A stretch of 64,000 nucleotides of DNA from Comamonadaceae bacterium PBBC2 (GCA_002255935.1 NKIO01000004.1:29124-93123); one strand, 5' to 3'; positions 52,802 through 61,824 are shown, counted from the first letter of the stretch. Notes: generated from the letters alone by a model not told the origin. Program-made: numbers and translations.

Positions 52802-53958
52802 GCGGCACCTCCGCTGTGAGGCGTCAGGGTTTGGGCGATCTGCTCAAAGTAGGCGCGCACCACATTCATGTAGCGGGCATCGTCGAGCAAGAAGGCATCG
52901 TGCCCGTGAGGTGCGTCGATCTCGGCGTAGCTCACATCGCGGCGGTTGTCGATCAGGCCTTTGACCATTTCGCGGCTGCGAGCGGGCGAGAAGCGCCAGT
53001 CGGTGGTGAAGCTCACCAACAGGAATTTGCAGATGGCGCGCTCCAGCGCCTTGGACAGGTCGCCACCAAAAGCGCGGGCCGGGTCGAAGTAGTCGAGCGC
53101 CCGGGTGATCAGCAAATAGGTGTTGGCGTCAAAGTACTCGCTGAACTTGTCGCCCTGGTAGCGCAGGTAGCTCTCGATCTGGAATTCCACCTCTTGGGTC
53201 GAATACTTGTAGCCGGTTTCGCTGTTGACGGCGTTGCGCAGTTCGCGGCCAAACTTCTCGTTCATCACGTCGTCGCTCAGGTAGGTGATGTGGCCGATCA
53301 TGCGGGCGATGCGCAGGCCGCGCTTGGGCACCACGCCATGCTCATAAAAGTGGCCGTTGTGAAAGTCCGGGTCGGTCACGATGGCGCGGCGTGCCACTTC
53401 GTTGAAGGCGATGTTTTCGGCGTTCAGGTTGGGGGCGCTGGCCACCACCACGGCGTGCTTCATGCGCTCGGGGTATTGCAGCGTCCAGCTCAATGCTTGC
53501 ATGCCGCCCAAGCTGCCGCCCATCACGGCGGCCAATTGTTCAATGCCTAAAGCGTCCAGCAACCGGGCCTGCGCGTTGACCCAGTCCTCGACGGTGACCA
53601 CCGGAAAATCGGCGCCATAAATGCGTCCGGTGTCGGGGTTGGTGTGCATCGGGCCAGTCGAGCCAAAGCAGGAGCCCAGGTTGTTCACGCCGATGACAAA
53701 AAACCGGTTGGTGTCCAGTGGTTTGCCCGGGCCAATCATGTTGTCCCACCAGCCGGTGTTGTCGGGTTGGTCGGCGTACACGCCCGCCACGTGGTGCGAG
53801 GCGTTGAGCGCGTGGCAAATCAGCACCGCGTTGGACTTGTCGGCGTTGAGCGTGCCGTAGGTTTCGTAGCTGAGCGAATAGCCACGGATGGACGCACCGC
53901 TTTGCAAGGGCAAAGCGGCTTCAAAGCTCATCGACTGTGGCGTGGCAATCAAGCGCAT
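52798..53958 (-). CDS. metX: Homoserine O-acyltransferase MetX
   Basis: Alpha/beta-hydrolase-fold acyltransferase of 386 residues that makes O-acetyl- or O-succinyl-homoserine, the committed step in methionine synthesis. Nucleophile elbow [11 protein letters not shown] places Ser149; [20 protein letters not shown] and the C-terminal [13 protein letters not shown] carry the remaining pocket and triad residues. Betaproteobacterial MetX may prefer succinyl-CoA; the sequence alone does not settle it for me. Start at ATG 53958 lies just after an intrinsic terminator, itself preceded by a SAM-II-type aptamer, so transcription depends on SAM level. Confidence 0.97.
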   Translation of the reverse strand: MRLIATPQSMSFEAALPLQSGASIRGYSLSYETYGTLNADKSNAVLICHALNASHHVAGVYADQPDNTGWWDNMIGPGKPLDTNRFFVIGVNNLGSCFGSTGPMHTNPDTGRIYGADFPVVTVEDWVNAQARLLDALGIEQLAAVMGGSLGGMQALSWTLQYPERMKHAVVVASAPNLNAENIAFNEVARRAIVTDPDFHNGHFYEHGVVPKRGLRIARMIGHITYLSDDVMNEKFGRELRNAVNSETGYKYSTQEVEFQIESYLRYQGDKFSEYFDANTYLLITRALDYFDPARAFGGDLSKALERAICKFLLVSFTTDWRFSPARSREMVKGLIDNRRDVSYAEIDAPHGHDAFLLDDARYMNVVRAYFEQIAQTLTPHSGGAA

Positions 53959-53968
53959 GGCGAAAATG

Positions 53969-54006
53969 AAAAAACCCGATAACGCTGCAGAAGCGATACC
54001 GGGTTG
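53969..54006 (-). terminator. Riboswitch expression-platform terminator before metX
   Basis: On the minus strand, AACCCGGTATCGC and GCGTTATCGGGTT make a strong hairpin with mismatch near the middle, followed by TTTT and ending 11 bases before the metX start. It follows the aptamer immediately, so premature termination at high SAM is the likely control. Confidence 0.85.
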
Positions 54007-54013
54007 GGCTCGA

Positions 54014-54078
54014 CCTCTTTAGCTGCATTTTGGAATCCCTAGATTCCTGCGCCCGCAAGCTGGAGCAAATCGGCGCCC
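54014..54078 (-). ncRNA. SAM-II-type riboswitch aptamer
   Basis: Read on the minus strand from 54078, the segment has GGCGCCGATTTG, then CTTGCGGGCGC pairing back with GGCGCC, a variable AGGAATC/GATTCC hairpin, and the 3' pseudoknot strand AAATGCAGCTAAAGAGG. This matches the remembered SAM-II pattern GAUUU-loop-UUGC-stem-AAAUGUAGCUAAAAAGG closely. A -10-like TATACT (minus strand, 54088-54083) lies just before it. Together with the terminator at 53969-54006 and the metXW genes it forms a complete control unit. Confidence 0.85.
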
Positions 54079-54090
54079 TACAAGTATAAA

Positions 54091-54654
54091 TCAGCCCCAG
54101 CCGAGCAAGGCCACAGCGCCGAGCACCGCAAAAATCACGGCCGACACCCTGTGCACCAGGCGCAGCGGTACACGCTGGGTGATCGCGTCGCCCAGCCACA
54201 CCACAGGGGCATTGGCCAGCATCATGCCCAAGGTGGTGCCGGCCACCACGGTGAACCAAGCTTGGTACTGCGCGGCCAGCATGACGGTGGCGATCTGGGT
54301 CTTGTCGCCCATCTCGGCCAAAAAGAAAGCGACCACGGTGGTCAAGAACACCCCCATGCGCGGCGCGTCCTTGCCCTCTTCCTCGTCCAACTTGTCGGGG
54401 ATCAGCATCCACACCGCCATGGCGATGAAGGAGCCGCCCAGCACCCAGCGCAGCACATCGGGGCCCAGCACCGTGGTGACCCAGCTGCCCACCGCCCCGG
54501 CCAGACCGTGGTTGGCCAATGTGGCCACCAAGATGCCCAGCACGATGGGCCAGGGCTTGCGAAAACGCGCCGCCAGCACCAACGACAGCAGCTGGGTTTT
54601 GTCCCCCATTTCGGCCAGGGCCACGATGCCGGTAGAGACGAGAAAAGCTTCCAT
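54091..54654 (-). CDS. TMEM165/GDT1-family (UPF0016) Mn2+ exporter
   Basis: Inner-membrane protein of 187 residues with six to seven hydrophobic segments in two inverted repeats. Each repeat has the hallmark Glu-X-Gly-Asp-Lys-Thr: ALAEMGDKTQLLSL near residue 15 and FLAEMGDKTQIATV near residue 115, with an acidic linker DKLDEEEGKDAPRM. Family members move Mn2+ or Ca2+ out of the cytoplasm against protons. I looked for a yybP-ykoY manganese riboswitch upstream and could not identify one. The gene ends 13 bases before the metX riboswitch aptamer. Confidence 0.92.
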   Translation of the reverse strand: MEAFLVSTGIVALAEMGDKTQLLSLVLAARFRKPWPIVLGILVATLANHGLAGAVGSWVTTVLGPDVLRWVLGGSFIAMAVWMLIPDKLDEEEGKDAPRMGVFLTTVVAFFLAEMGDKTQIATVMLAAQYQAWFTVVAGTTLGMMLANAPVVWLGDAITQRVPLRLVHRVSAVIFAVLGAVALLGWG

Positions 54655-54788
54655 GTGGGGGCTTCACAGGTCTGCGCCTGTGCTGAAGAAATAAAACCCG
54701 ATCTTACGGGCGCTGCGTTGGACCACCTGGGCGGGCGTCTCGGGCGCGTGCACTAAAGCAGGACTTGCGGTGCGCGTTTGCATCAAAT

Positions 54789-54806
54789 TGGGCATGATTT
54801 GTGCTT
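54789..54806 (+). promoter_or_regulatory. Sigma-54-type promoter for amt
   Basis: GGCATGATTTGTGC has the invariant GG (54791-54792) and GC (54803-54804) separated by exactly ten bases, with ATTTGTGC close to the TTGC -12 form. Predicted start is near 54815, about 60 bases ahead of the amt start, and its position in a nitrogen-regulated gene is expected. An upstream NtrC site is not convincing. Confidence 0.6.
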
Positions 54807-54876
54807 GTAAATGGTGCGAAAAGCCAAAAACGGCTATTTCTGCACCAATTCAATTCAAAAATCAAAGAGGACAGTG

Positions 54877-56079
54877 ATGGATGCACTGAAACAGGGCGCA
54901 GATGCGCTCTTTATTTTGCTCGGCGGCATCATGGTGTTGGCCATGCATGCGGGTTTTGCCTTTCTGGAGCTGGGCACCGTTCGCAAAAAGAACCAGGTCA
55001 ATGCGCTGGTGAAGATCCTGGTGGACTTCTCGGTGTCGACGGTGGTTTATTTTGTGGTGGGCTACGGCGTGGCTTACGGCACCAACTTTTTTGTGGGCGC
55101 TGAGCAACTGGCGGCCAAGAACGGCTACGAGCTGGTCAAGTTCTTTTTCCTCTTGACCTTCGCGGCCGCCATTCCGGCCATCATCTCGGGCGGCATCGCC
55201 GAGCGTGCGAAATTCTGGCCCCAGTTGATCGCCACTGCGGTCATTGTGGGTTTCATCTACCCCTTCTTTGAAGGCATCGCCTGGAACCAGCACTTTGGCG
55301 TGCAGGCCTGGATCAAAGCCTTCACCGGCGATGAGTTCCACGACTTCGCAGGCTCTGTGGTGGTGCACGCCATGGGCGGCTGGATCGCTTTGCCTGCGGT
55401 CATCTTGCTGGGCGCACGTTACAACCGCTACCGCAAGGACGGTCAGGTCTCGGCCCATCCGCCATCGAGCATTCCATTCCTGGCCTTGGGTGCCTGGATC
55501 TTGATCGTGGGTTGGTTCGGCTTCAACGTGATGAGCGCACAAACCCTGGACAAAATTTCCGGTTTGGTGGCGGTGAACTCGCTCATGGCCATGGTCGGCG
55601 GCACCTTGACCGCCTTGCTGTTGGGAAAAAACGACCCCGGTTTCGTGCACAACGGCCCCTTGGCCGGCTTGGTGGCCGTTTGCGCTGGCTCTGACCTGAT
55701 GCACCCCTTTGGTGCCTTGGCCGTGGGTGCGGTGGCCGGTGCTTTGTTTGTGGTCATGTTCACCCTGACCCAGAACAAGTGGAAGATCGACGATGTCCTG
55801 GGCGTTTGGCCTTTGCACGGTGTGTGCGGTGCTTGGGGCGGCATTGCCGCAGGCATCTTCGGCCTGCAAAGCTTCGGTGGCCTGGGCGGCGTGAATCTCA
55901 CCGCCCAATTGATCGGCACCGCCATGGGCGTGGCCTGGGCGCTGTTGGGCGGCGTGCTTGTCTATGGCGTGCTCAAAGTGACCCTGGGTTTGAAGCTCAG
56001 CCCCGAAGAGGAATACGAAGGCGCCGACTTGACCGTGCACAAAATCAGTGCCACGCCTGACCGCGAAGTGAGCTGGTAA
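54877..56079 (+). CDS. amt: Ammonium transporter
   Basis: Eleven-helix Amt-family channel of 400 residues. Signature segments are FAFLELGTVRKKNQVNAL, DFAGSVVVHAMGGWIALPAV (the conserved pore His lies here) and HPFGALAVGAVAGALFVVMF, with a second pore His in WPLHGVCGAWG. There is no cleaved signal. The start at ATG 54877 has AGAGGA upstream; an earlier in-frame ATG at 54811 falls at the predicted sigma-54 transcription start. No glnK gene is adjacent, unlike many amtB loci. The C-terminal tail is polar (EEEYEGADLTVHKIS) and could contact a PII protein. Confidence 0.95.
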   Translation: MDALKQGADALFILLGGIMVLAMHAGFAFLELGTVRKKNQVNALVKILVDFSVSTVVYFVVGYGVAYGTNFFVGAEQLAAKNGYELVKFFFLLTFAAAIPAIISGGIAERAKFWPQLIATAVIVGFIYPFFEGIAWNQHFGVQAWIKAFTGDEFHDFAGSVVVHAMGGWIALPAVILLGARYNRYRKDGQVSAHPPSSIPFLALGAWILIVGWFGFNVMSAQTLDKISGLVAVNSLMAMVGGTLTALLLGKNDPGFVHNGPLAGLVAVCAGSDLMHPFGALAVGAVAGALFVVMFTLTQNKWKIDDVLGVWPLHGVCGAWGGIAAGIFGLQSFGGLGGVNLTAQLIGTAMGVAWALLGGVLVYGVLKVTLGLKLSPEEEYEGADLTVHKISATPDREVSW

Positions 56080-56133
56080 ATCAGCCCTTTTGTGTGTGAA
56101 AGCCCACCATGGCGCGCCTTGCAGGGATACCCC

Positions 56134-56196
56134 TTGCAACATTTTTTGTTTTATGGCGCATAATGGTCGAGCGCTGCTGTCTGAAAACAGCAGCGC
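56134..56196 (+). promoter_or_regulatory. Promoter and 5' hairpin of the RRM gene
   Basis: TTGCAA (56134-56139) and CATAAT (56159-56164) are promoter-like with a 19-base spacer. Transcription would begin close to a perfect 10-bp hairpin, GCGCTGCTGT-CTGAAA-ACAGCAGCGC, at 56171-56196, leaving a leader of about 110 bases before the gene. Confidence 0.45.
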
Positions 56197-56308
56197 AATG
56201 TCTGCGGTGACCAGATCAGTTTCGCTTCCCTTCCGATGTTTTTAGGTTTGTTGAATGCGCTTTCGGAGCTCCATCGCTTTTATCTCTGTGTTTTGAGGAG
56301 TCCCTTTC

Positions 56309-56716
56309 ATGGGCAACAAACTTTACGTCGGCAACCTGCCTTACTCGGTTCGCGACGGCGATCTGGAACAAGCTTTCGGTGAATTCGGTGTCGTCACCAG
56401 CGCCAAAGTCATGATGGAACGTGACACTGGCCGCTCCAAAGGCTTCGGCTTTGTGGAAATGGGCAGCGATGACGAAGCCCAAGCTGCGATCAACGGCATG
56501 AACGGTCAGCCTTTGGGCGGCCGTAACGTGGTCGTGAACGAAGCACGTCCCATGGAGGCACGTCCTCCCCGCACCGGTGGTTTCGGTGGTGGTGGCGGCT
56601 TCGGTGGCGGTCGCCGTGAAGGCGGTGGCGGCTACGGCGGCGGTCGCGAAGGCGGCGGCGGCGGTTACGGCGGTGGCCGTGACACCACTTCGGCGGGGTT
56701 AACACCCAGCCGATGA
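56309..56716 (+). CDS. Glycine-rich RRM RNA-binding protein
   Basis: Small RNA-binding protein of 135 residues. One RRM occupies residues 1-80, with RNP2 LYVGNL and RNP1 KGFGFVEM. The tail has repeated Gly-Gly-Gly-Tyr/Arg units (GGGRREGGGGYGGGREGG) and ends with DTTSAGLTPSR, unlike the glycine-tyrosine ends I would expect, so a frameshift or truncation of a longer tail is possible. The family in cyanobacteria and proteobacteria responds to cold. A 5' hairpin and an intrinsic terminator frame the unit. Confidence 0.93.
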   Translation: MGNKLYVGNLPYSVRDGDLEQAFGEFGVVTSAKVMMERDTGRSKGFGFVEMGSDDEAQAAINGMNGQPLGGRNVVVNEARPMEARPPRTGGFGGGGGFGGGRREGGGGYGGGREGGGGGYGGGRDTTSAGLTPSR

Positions 56717-56721
56717 ATCCC

Positions 56722-56751
56722 AACAAGGCCCTGCACTGCAGGGCTTTGTTG
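56722..56751. terminator. Intrinsic terminator after the RRM gene
   Basis: AACAAGGCCCTGCA and TGCAGGGCTTTGTT pair into a strong hairpin in the gap between the convergent RRM and SDR genes and can serve both strands. Confidence 0.8.
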
Positions 56752-56761
56752 TTTCTGGCCC

Positions 56762-57547
56762 TCAGTGGTCCGAGTGGCGGTGCTTGCGGGGCTGGCCCTT
56801 CAGCACGCGGTCAAACAGCGCATTGGGCAAGAGCCGCAGCAGCTTGGCCACCACGCCCATGGGCCAAGGTATGACACGGTAGCTGGTGCCCCGCGCAATG
56901 GTCTTGACCGCTTGGCGGGCAAAGTCATCGGCCTTCATCAAAAAGGGCATGGGGTAGCGATTTCGCGCCGTCAATGGCGTGGCCACATAACCAGGCGCAA
57001 TCGTGATGACCTGAACGCCCGAGGCGCGCAACTCGCCGCGCAAACTCTCGCAATAATTGATGGTGGCGGCCTTGCTGGCGCAGTAAGCCGCATGACCTGG
57101 CAAGCCCCTGATGCCCGCCACACTGGCAATGCCCACCAATTGGCCCGAGCCCCGCGCTTGCATGCCTTGGATGAAGGGGTGAAACGTGGCGGCCATGCCC
57201 AGCACATTGGTGTCCATCACTTGGCGCATCACTTCCAGGTCTTCGCGCTGGGCAGTGTCCACACCCAAGCTGATGCCGGCATTGGCGATCACCACATCGG
57301 GCAGACCCATGTGGGCGATGCACTCCTGGGCCGCCGCAATGATGCTGTCGGTGTTTTGCACATCGGCCGCGAACACGCCCACGTGACCAGGTGGCAAGTT
57401 CAGTTGTGCATGTGTTTCTGCGGTCCAGGCTTGCAAGGCATCCAGCCGGCGAGCGGCCAGTGCCACGCGCCAGCCTTGTTGCAGATAAGCCAAGGCCAGG
57501 GCCTGACCGATGCCACTGGACCCTCCGGTGATGAAAACCAGTTTCAT
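56762..57547 (-). CDS. SDR-family oxidoreductase in the kdsD-kdsC-lptC unit
   Basis: Short-chain dehydrogenase of 261 residues with ITGGSSGIGQALALAYL, VIANAGISLG and catalytic YCASKAATIN (Tyr-X3-Lys), so it should be active. The C-terminal part (KTIARGTSYRVIPWPMGVVAK) resembles the group of membrane-associated SDRs such as those acting on lipids. It follows lptC with eight bases between, where lptA and lptB are commonly found in other betaproteobacteria. The substrate is unknown. Confidence 0.9.
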   Translation of the reverse strand: MKLVFITGGSSGIGQALALAYLQQGWRVALAARRLDALQAWTAETHAQLNLPPGHVGVFAADVQNTDSIIAAAQECIAHMGLPDVVIANAGISLGVDTAQREDLEVMRQVMDTNVLGMAATFHPFIQGMQARGSGQLVGIASVAGIRGLPGHAAYCASKAATINYCESLRGELRASGVQVITIAPGYVATPLTARNRYPMPFLMKADDFARQAVKTIARGTSYRVIPWPMGVVAKLLRLLPNALFDRVLKGQPRKHRHSDH

Positions 57548-57555
57548 GGGGGCTT

Positions 57556-58158
57556 TCAGGGTTTGGGGGCGAGCACGCCGCGCACGCGGCCGTCGAGGAT
57601 GTACTCACCAGACTTGCTGTTGAAGTTCATGGTCAGCGCGTTGAACACATCTTTGTCGCGTGTGATTTCCACGGGGTCAGAAGACAGCAGCTTTTCTTCT
57701 TTGACCAAGGCCAGCAATCGTTCACCGCGCAATGCCATGCGGGGCGCGTTGGCGTCGGCCGCCCGAATGGCCACGGCTTGTCCAATCAGCGTCACGCGTT
57801 CCCCGTCGCCCGTGGCCACACCGTTGAGGGCTTTGGCATTGATCTTCACACCGGTATCGCTTTCGGCATAAATGCGCACTTGGTCGATGTGCATTTCATC
57901 CACATCCGGATAGTGGCGACCCTTGTCTCCTAACACTTCGCGGGTCATGCGGCCTGTTTTGTCAAATGACTTGACCGAGAAATTTTCGAGCCGGTAATCG
58001 GGCTCTTTGCGAACGGGTTTGTTTTCGTCGGCATAAATGATGGAGGGCATGCTGCGCACCAGCCACCAACTGCCCAGCGCCAAAAAGCCCATCAGGATCA
58101 GCGGCAGGTACAGCGACAGCCGGTCGATCAAGCGGCGAATCATGCCGACAGCCTTCAT
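57556..58158 (-). CDS. lptC: LPS export ABC transporter periplasmic protein LptC
   Basis: LptC of 200 residues, anchored by an N-terminal transmembrane helix (LSLYLPLILMGFLALGSWWL) and followed by a beta-jellyroll periplasmic domain (YRLENFSVKSFDKTGRMTRE, HYPDVDEMHIDQVRIY, MALRGERLLALVKEEK). It passes lipopolysaccharide from LptBFG to LptA. The start at 58158 overlaps the kdsC stop by four bases, and the next gene is an SDR rather than lptA. An ATG at 58143 would remove five residues and keep the helix. Confidence 0.93.
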   Translation of the reverse strand: MKAVGMIRRLIDRLSLYLPLILMGFLALGSWWLVRSMPSIIYADENKPVRKEPDYRLENFSVKSFDKTGRMTREVLGDKGRHYPDVDEMHIDQVRIYAESDTGVKINAKALNGVATGDGERVTLIGQAVAIRAADANAPRMALRGERLLALVKEEKLLSSDPVEITRDKDVFNALTMNFNSKSGEYILDGRVRGVLAPKP

Positions 58159-58745
58159 GCCGAGGCGCCCTTGTGCGCGTTCACGCCCACTTGCGCGAGC
58201 AAACCGGCGTAGTGACCGCCAGCGACCAGCAGCAAATCGCACAAGGCACGTGCTGCGCCTTCGCCGCCCCGCTCGGAGGTCACGAGGTGGGCCAGCGCTT
58301 TGGTTTGGGCATGGCCGTTGGCCGGTGCGCAGGCGAAAGCCACGCGTTGCATCACAGGCAGGTCGGGCCAGTCGTCGCCCATGGCGGCCGCTTGTGCCCA
58401 TGACAGGCCCAGTTCTTGGAGGAACGCCTCTGCCGCGGGCCGTTTGTCTTCGGTGCCAAAGCGGGCGTGCGTGATGCCCAGGGCCTTCAGGCGCAAGCGC
58501 AGCGGTGCCGAATCGCGCCCCGTGATGACCACCGGCGTGATGCCCGCTTGCTGCAAGAGCTTGAGGCCTTGGCCGTCCAGTGTGCTGAAGCGCTTGAGGG
58601 TTTCGCCCGATTCTGAAAAATACAGGCCGCCATCGGTCAGCACGCCATCGACGTCAAAAAACACCACGCGGATGCCCTGCGCTTGCAGCAGCAATTCGGG
58701 TGCGTAGTTCAAGGCCGGCACCAAGGGTTGAACAGCGGCGTTCAT
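58155..58745 (-). CDS. kdsC: 3-deoxy-D-manno-octulosonate 8-phosphate phosphatase
   Basis: HAD-family phosphatase of 196 residues that removes phosphate from Kdo-8-phosphate in lipopolysaccharide core synthesis. Catalytic Asp pair lies in VVFFDVDGVLTDGGLYF; GLKLLQQAGITPVVITGRDS and AAMGDDWPDLPVMQRV complete the HAD motifs. Small size without a cap domain fits KdsC. It is separated from kdsD by one base and overlaps lptC, so all three are co-translated. Confidence 0.95.
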   Translation of the reverse strand: MNAAVQPLVPALNYAPELLLQAQGIRVVFFDVDGVLTDGGLYFSESGETLKRFSTLDGQGLKLLQQAGITPVVITGRDSAPLRLRLKALGITHARFGTEDKRPAAEAFLQELGLSWAQAAAMGDDWPDLPVMQRVAFACAPANGHAQTKALAHLVTSERGGEGAARALCDLLLVAGGHYAGLLAQVGVNAHKGASA

Positions 58746-58746
58746 G

Positions 58747-59724
58747 TCAGATCACCTTCGCACGCATCAGGTCGTTGGTGTTGATGGCGCCGCACAAGCA
58801 GCCCGCATCGTCGATCACCAAGATGCTGGTGATGCGGTGCAGCTCCATCATCTCGGCAGCTTCCACGGCCAGGGCTTCGGCGGCGATGGTGCGGGGCTTT
58901 GGGTGCATCACATCGCGGGCTTTGAGGCCGCGCAGGTCAGCGCCCTTTTCAATCAGGCGGCGCAAGTCGCCGTCGGTGAACACACCCAGCACCTGGCCAC
59001 TGGCATCGACCACCGAGGATGCGCCCAGACCCTTGCTGCTCATCTCGCGCATCAGCTCAGAAAAGCCGGCGTCCGGACCCACGCGTGGGACTTCATCGCC
59101 CTTGCGCATCACATCGCCCACATGGGTGAGCAGCTTGCGCCCCAGCGAGCCACCGGGGTGGGATCGGGCAAAGTCTTCGGGTTTGAAGCCTCGTGCATCG
59201 AGCAGGGCCACGGCCAGCGCATCGCCCATGGCCAGCTGCGCGGTGGTGCTGGCGGTGGGGGCCAGGTTCAGTGGGCAGGCTTCTTTTTCGACCGAGGTGT
59301 CCAGCACCACATCGGCGTGGCGTGCCAGCGATGAAGTCAGTCCACCGGTCATGGCGATCAGGGGCACGCCTTGGCGTTTGAGCACGGGCAAGATCGCGAC
59401 CAGTTCATCGCTCTCGCCACTGTTGGAGATGCCCAGCACCACGTCCACAGTTTTGATCATGCCCAGGTCACCATGGCTGGCTTCGGCCGGGTGCACAAAC
59501 ATGGCGGGTGTGCCGGTGGACGCCAGTGTGGCGGCGATCTTGCGGCCGATGTGGCCGCTCTTGCCCATGCCGGTCACGACCACGCGGCCTTGCACGCCGA
59601 GCATCATGTCCACGGCCTTCAAAAAGCGTTCGTCCAGCTTGGCCTTGAGGCCGAGCAAGGCGGCGGCTTCGATGTCGAGGGTCTCGCGGGCGAGCTGAAG
59701 GGTTTGGGTGTTGTGAGCGGGCAT
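58747..59724 (-). CDS. kdsD: D-arabinose 5-phosphate isomerase
   Basis: Isomerase of 325 residues that supplies arabinose 5-phosphate for Kdo. The SIS domain includes VVVTGMGKSGHIGRKIAAT, AMFVHPAEASHGDLGMI and SNSGESDELVAIL; two CBS domains occupy the C-terminal third (DVMRKGDEVPRVGPDAGF, ARDVMHPKPRTIAAEAL). It is the first gene of the kdsD-kdsC-lptC-SDR unit and is divergent from the Kef-type antiporter gene with a 110-base gap that should contain both promoters. Confidence 0.96.
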   Translation of the reverse strand: MPAHNTQTLQLARETLDIEAAALLGLKAKLDERFLKAVDMMLGVQGRVVVTGMGKSGHIGRKIAATLASTGTPAMFVHPAEASHGDLGMIKTVDVVLGISNSGESDELVAILPVLKRQGVPLIAMTGGLTSSLARHADVVLDTSVEKEACPLNLAPTASTTAQLAMGDALAVALLDARGFKPEDFARSHPGGSLGRKLLTHVGDVMRKGDEVPRVGPDAGFSELMREMSSKGLGASSVVDASGQVLGVFTDGDLRRLIEKGADLRGLKARDVMHPKPRTIAAEALAVEAAEMMELHRITSILVIDDAGCLCGAINTNDLMRAKVI

Positions 59725-59834
59725 GGGGCCATTTTATCGGTCGGCATGCCAGGCCACAGCCCCTTGACCTTGAGCGGCGATGGACACGGGTCAACACGCA
59801 TGAAACACAGCCTTGCGCTTGTTACCATCGAAGC

Positions 59835-61820
59835 ATGAGTGCACTCGAGTTGACCCTGCTGTATTTGCTGGCCGCCGTCATGGGCGTGGTCGGCTGCCGC
59901 ATGCTCAAACTGCCGCCCATGCTGGGCTATTTGGCGGTGGGTGTGGTGATCGGACCCAATGCGCTGGCGCTGGCGCAAAACTCCGAAGGTGTGAAGCACT
60001 TGGCCGAATTCGGCGTGGTGTTCCTGATGTTTGTGATTGGCCTGGAGTTCAACCTGCCCAAGCTGCGCTCCATGCGCAAGCATGTCTTTGGCTTGGGGCT
60101 GTTGCAAGTGGTGCTGACGTTGGTGATCGTGACCCTGGCGTCCTTGTTTGTGGCGACTTTGGCGCCGAGTCTTTGGAAGATGGAGTGGCAGACCGCTTTG
60201 GCCTTGTCGAGCGCCATGGCGATGAGCAGCACGGCCATTGTGGTCAAGCTCATTGCCGATCGCATGGAGCTGGAGTCCGAGCACGGCAAGCGGGTGGTGG
60301 GTGTTTTGTTGTTTCAGGATCTGGCGGTGGTGCCGCTGATCGTGATGATCCCGGCCTTGAGCGCGCCCGCCGAGGAAATGTTCACCGCCTTGCTGCTGGC
60401 CGGCCTCAAAGCCACGGTGCTGATCACCTTGCTCATGACCGGTGGGCAGCGCGTGATGCGCTGGTGGTTGACCTTGGTGGCGCGGCGCAAGAGCGAAGAG
60501 CTGTTTGTGCTCAACCTCTTGCTGGTGACTTTGGGCCTGGCTTGGATCACGGAGCTGGCAGGCCTCAGCCTGGCTTTGGGTGCTTTCATTGCCGGCATGC
60601 TGATCTCCGAGACCGAATACAAGCACCAGGTGGAGCTGGACATTCGGCCGTTCCACGATGTGTTGCTGGGCCTGTTTTTCATCACCATCGGCATGCTGCT
60701 CGACTGGCACATCGTCATCGAGCGTTGGCCTTTGGTGCTGGTGCTCACCGTGTTGCCCGTGCTGTTCAAGCTGTTGCTGGTGGCGGCTTTGGCCAAACTC
60801 ACCGGCGCAGCCCAAGGCGTGGCCCTGCGCACCGGCTTGTATCTGGCACAAGCGGGCGAGTTCGGTTTTGTGCTGCTCACCTTGGGCTCGCAACACCAGT
60901 TGATTCCGCCCAACTTGCTCAACCCTGTGCTGGCGAGCATGGTGCTGTCGATGCTGGCCACGCCCTTCATCATCCTGCACAGCAACACCATCGTCATGAA
61001 GCTGGTGGCCAGTGAGTGGTTGCAGCAGTCGCTGCAGATGACCAGCATCGCTCGCAAGTCGATCAACACCAGCAAGCACGTGATCATTTGCGGCTACGGT
61101 CGTTGCGGCCAGAATTTGGCACGCATGTTGGACAAGGAAAACATCCCCTACATGGCGCTTGACCTGGACCCTGACCGGGTCCGCCAGGCCGCAGCCGCCG
61201 GCGACTCGGTGGTGTTTGGCGATGCCGGGCGCTTGCAGTCGCTGATGGCTGCGGGCCTGGCGCGTGCCAGCGCGGTGGTCATCACCTATTTGGATGTGCC
61301 CGCCGCCATGAAGGTGCTGGACCACGCCCACAGCCACGCACCGCAGGTGCCGGTGATCGTGCGCACGCAAGACGACCTCGACCTGGAAAAGCTGCAAAAC
61401 GCGGGGGCCACCGAAGTGGTGCCCGAGGCGCTGGAAGGCTCGCTCATGCTGGCCAGCCATGCGCTGGCGCTGGTGGGCGTGCCCATGCGGCGCGTGATCC
61501 GATTGGTGCAAGACCAGCGTGATGCCCGCTACAACCTCTTGCGTGGTTACTTCCATGGTGCCGACGACGACACGCTGGAAGAAATCGACCACGAGCGTTT
61601 GACCACCGTGGGCTTGCCGCTGGTATCGCCTTGGTTGGGCAAGCCGGTGCAAGACTTGGCTTTTCACGCCATGGGGGTGCGCGTGGTCAGTTTGCGCCGC
61701 GCCAACGGCCACACCGAAGCCGTCTCCGACGACACCGAACTGAAGATCGGTGACACCCTGGTCTTGTCGGGCAAATCTCAAACCTTGGCCGTGGCCGAGG
61801 AAAAACTCTTACGGGGCTGA
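59835..61820 (+). CDS. CPA2 cation:proton antiporter with RCK domain (KefB/YbaL-like)
   Basis: Inner-membrane antiporter of 661 residues. The first 390 residues form about twelve to thirteen helices with [16 protein letters not shown] and [21 protein letters not shown] cytoplasmic RCK/TrkA-N domain starts at about residue 415 ([18 protein letters not shown], binding NAD(H)), followed by a TrkA-C domain ([20 protein letters not shown]). Family members exchange K+ or Na+ for H+, and Kef types respond to glutathione adducts; no Kef ancillary gene is nearby. It is followed by apt after four bases. Confidence 0.92.
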   Translation: MSALELTLLYLLAAVMGVVGCRMLKLPPMLGYLAVGVVIGPNALALAQNSEGVKHLAEFGVVFLMFVIGLEFNLPKLRSMRKHVFGLGLLQVVLTLVIVTLASLFVATLAPSLWKMEWQTALALSSAMAMSSTAIVVKLIADRMELESEHGKRVVGVLLFQDLAVVPLIVMIPALSAPAEEMFTALLLAGLKATVLITLLMTGGQRVMRWWLTLVARRKSEELFVLNLLLVTLGLAWITELAGLSLALGAFIAGMLISETEYKHQVELDIRPFHDVLLGLFFITIGMLLDWHIVIERWPLVLVLTVLPVLFKLLLVAALAKLTGAAQGVALRTGLYLAQAGEFGFVLLTLGSQHQLIPPNLLNPVLASMVLSMLATPFIILHSNTIVMKLVASEWLQQSLQMTSIARKSINTSKHVIICGYGRCGQNLARMLDKENIPYMALDLDPDRVRQAAAAGDSVVFGDAGRLQSLMAAGLARASAVVITYLDVPAAMKVLDHAHSHAPQVPVIVRTQDDLDLEKLQNAGATEVVPEALEGSLMLASHALALVGVPMRRVIRLVQDQRDARYNLLRGYFHGADDDTLEEIDHERLTTVGLPLVSPWLGKPVQDLAFHAMGVRVVSLRRANGHTEAVSDDTELKIGDTLVLSGKSQTLAVAEEKLLRG

Positions 61821-61824
61821 AGCC

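Noticed and set aside
54655..54790. yybP-ykoY manganese riboswitch ahead of the GDT1-type gene
   Set aside because: A CACAGG/CCTGTG hairpin exists, but the conserved GGGGAGUAG-type core of that riboswitch is not present on the relevant strand.
59619..61781. Very long antisense open frame opposite the Kef-type antiporter gene
   Set aside because: A composition artefact of high-GC coding DNA; product is rich in His, Gln and Arg with no domain, while the sense strand encodes a complete antiporter.
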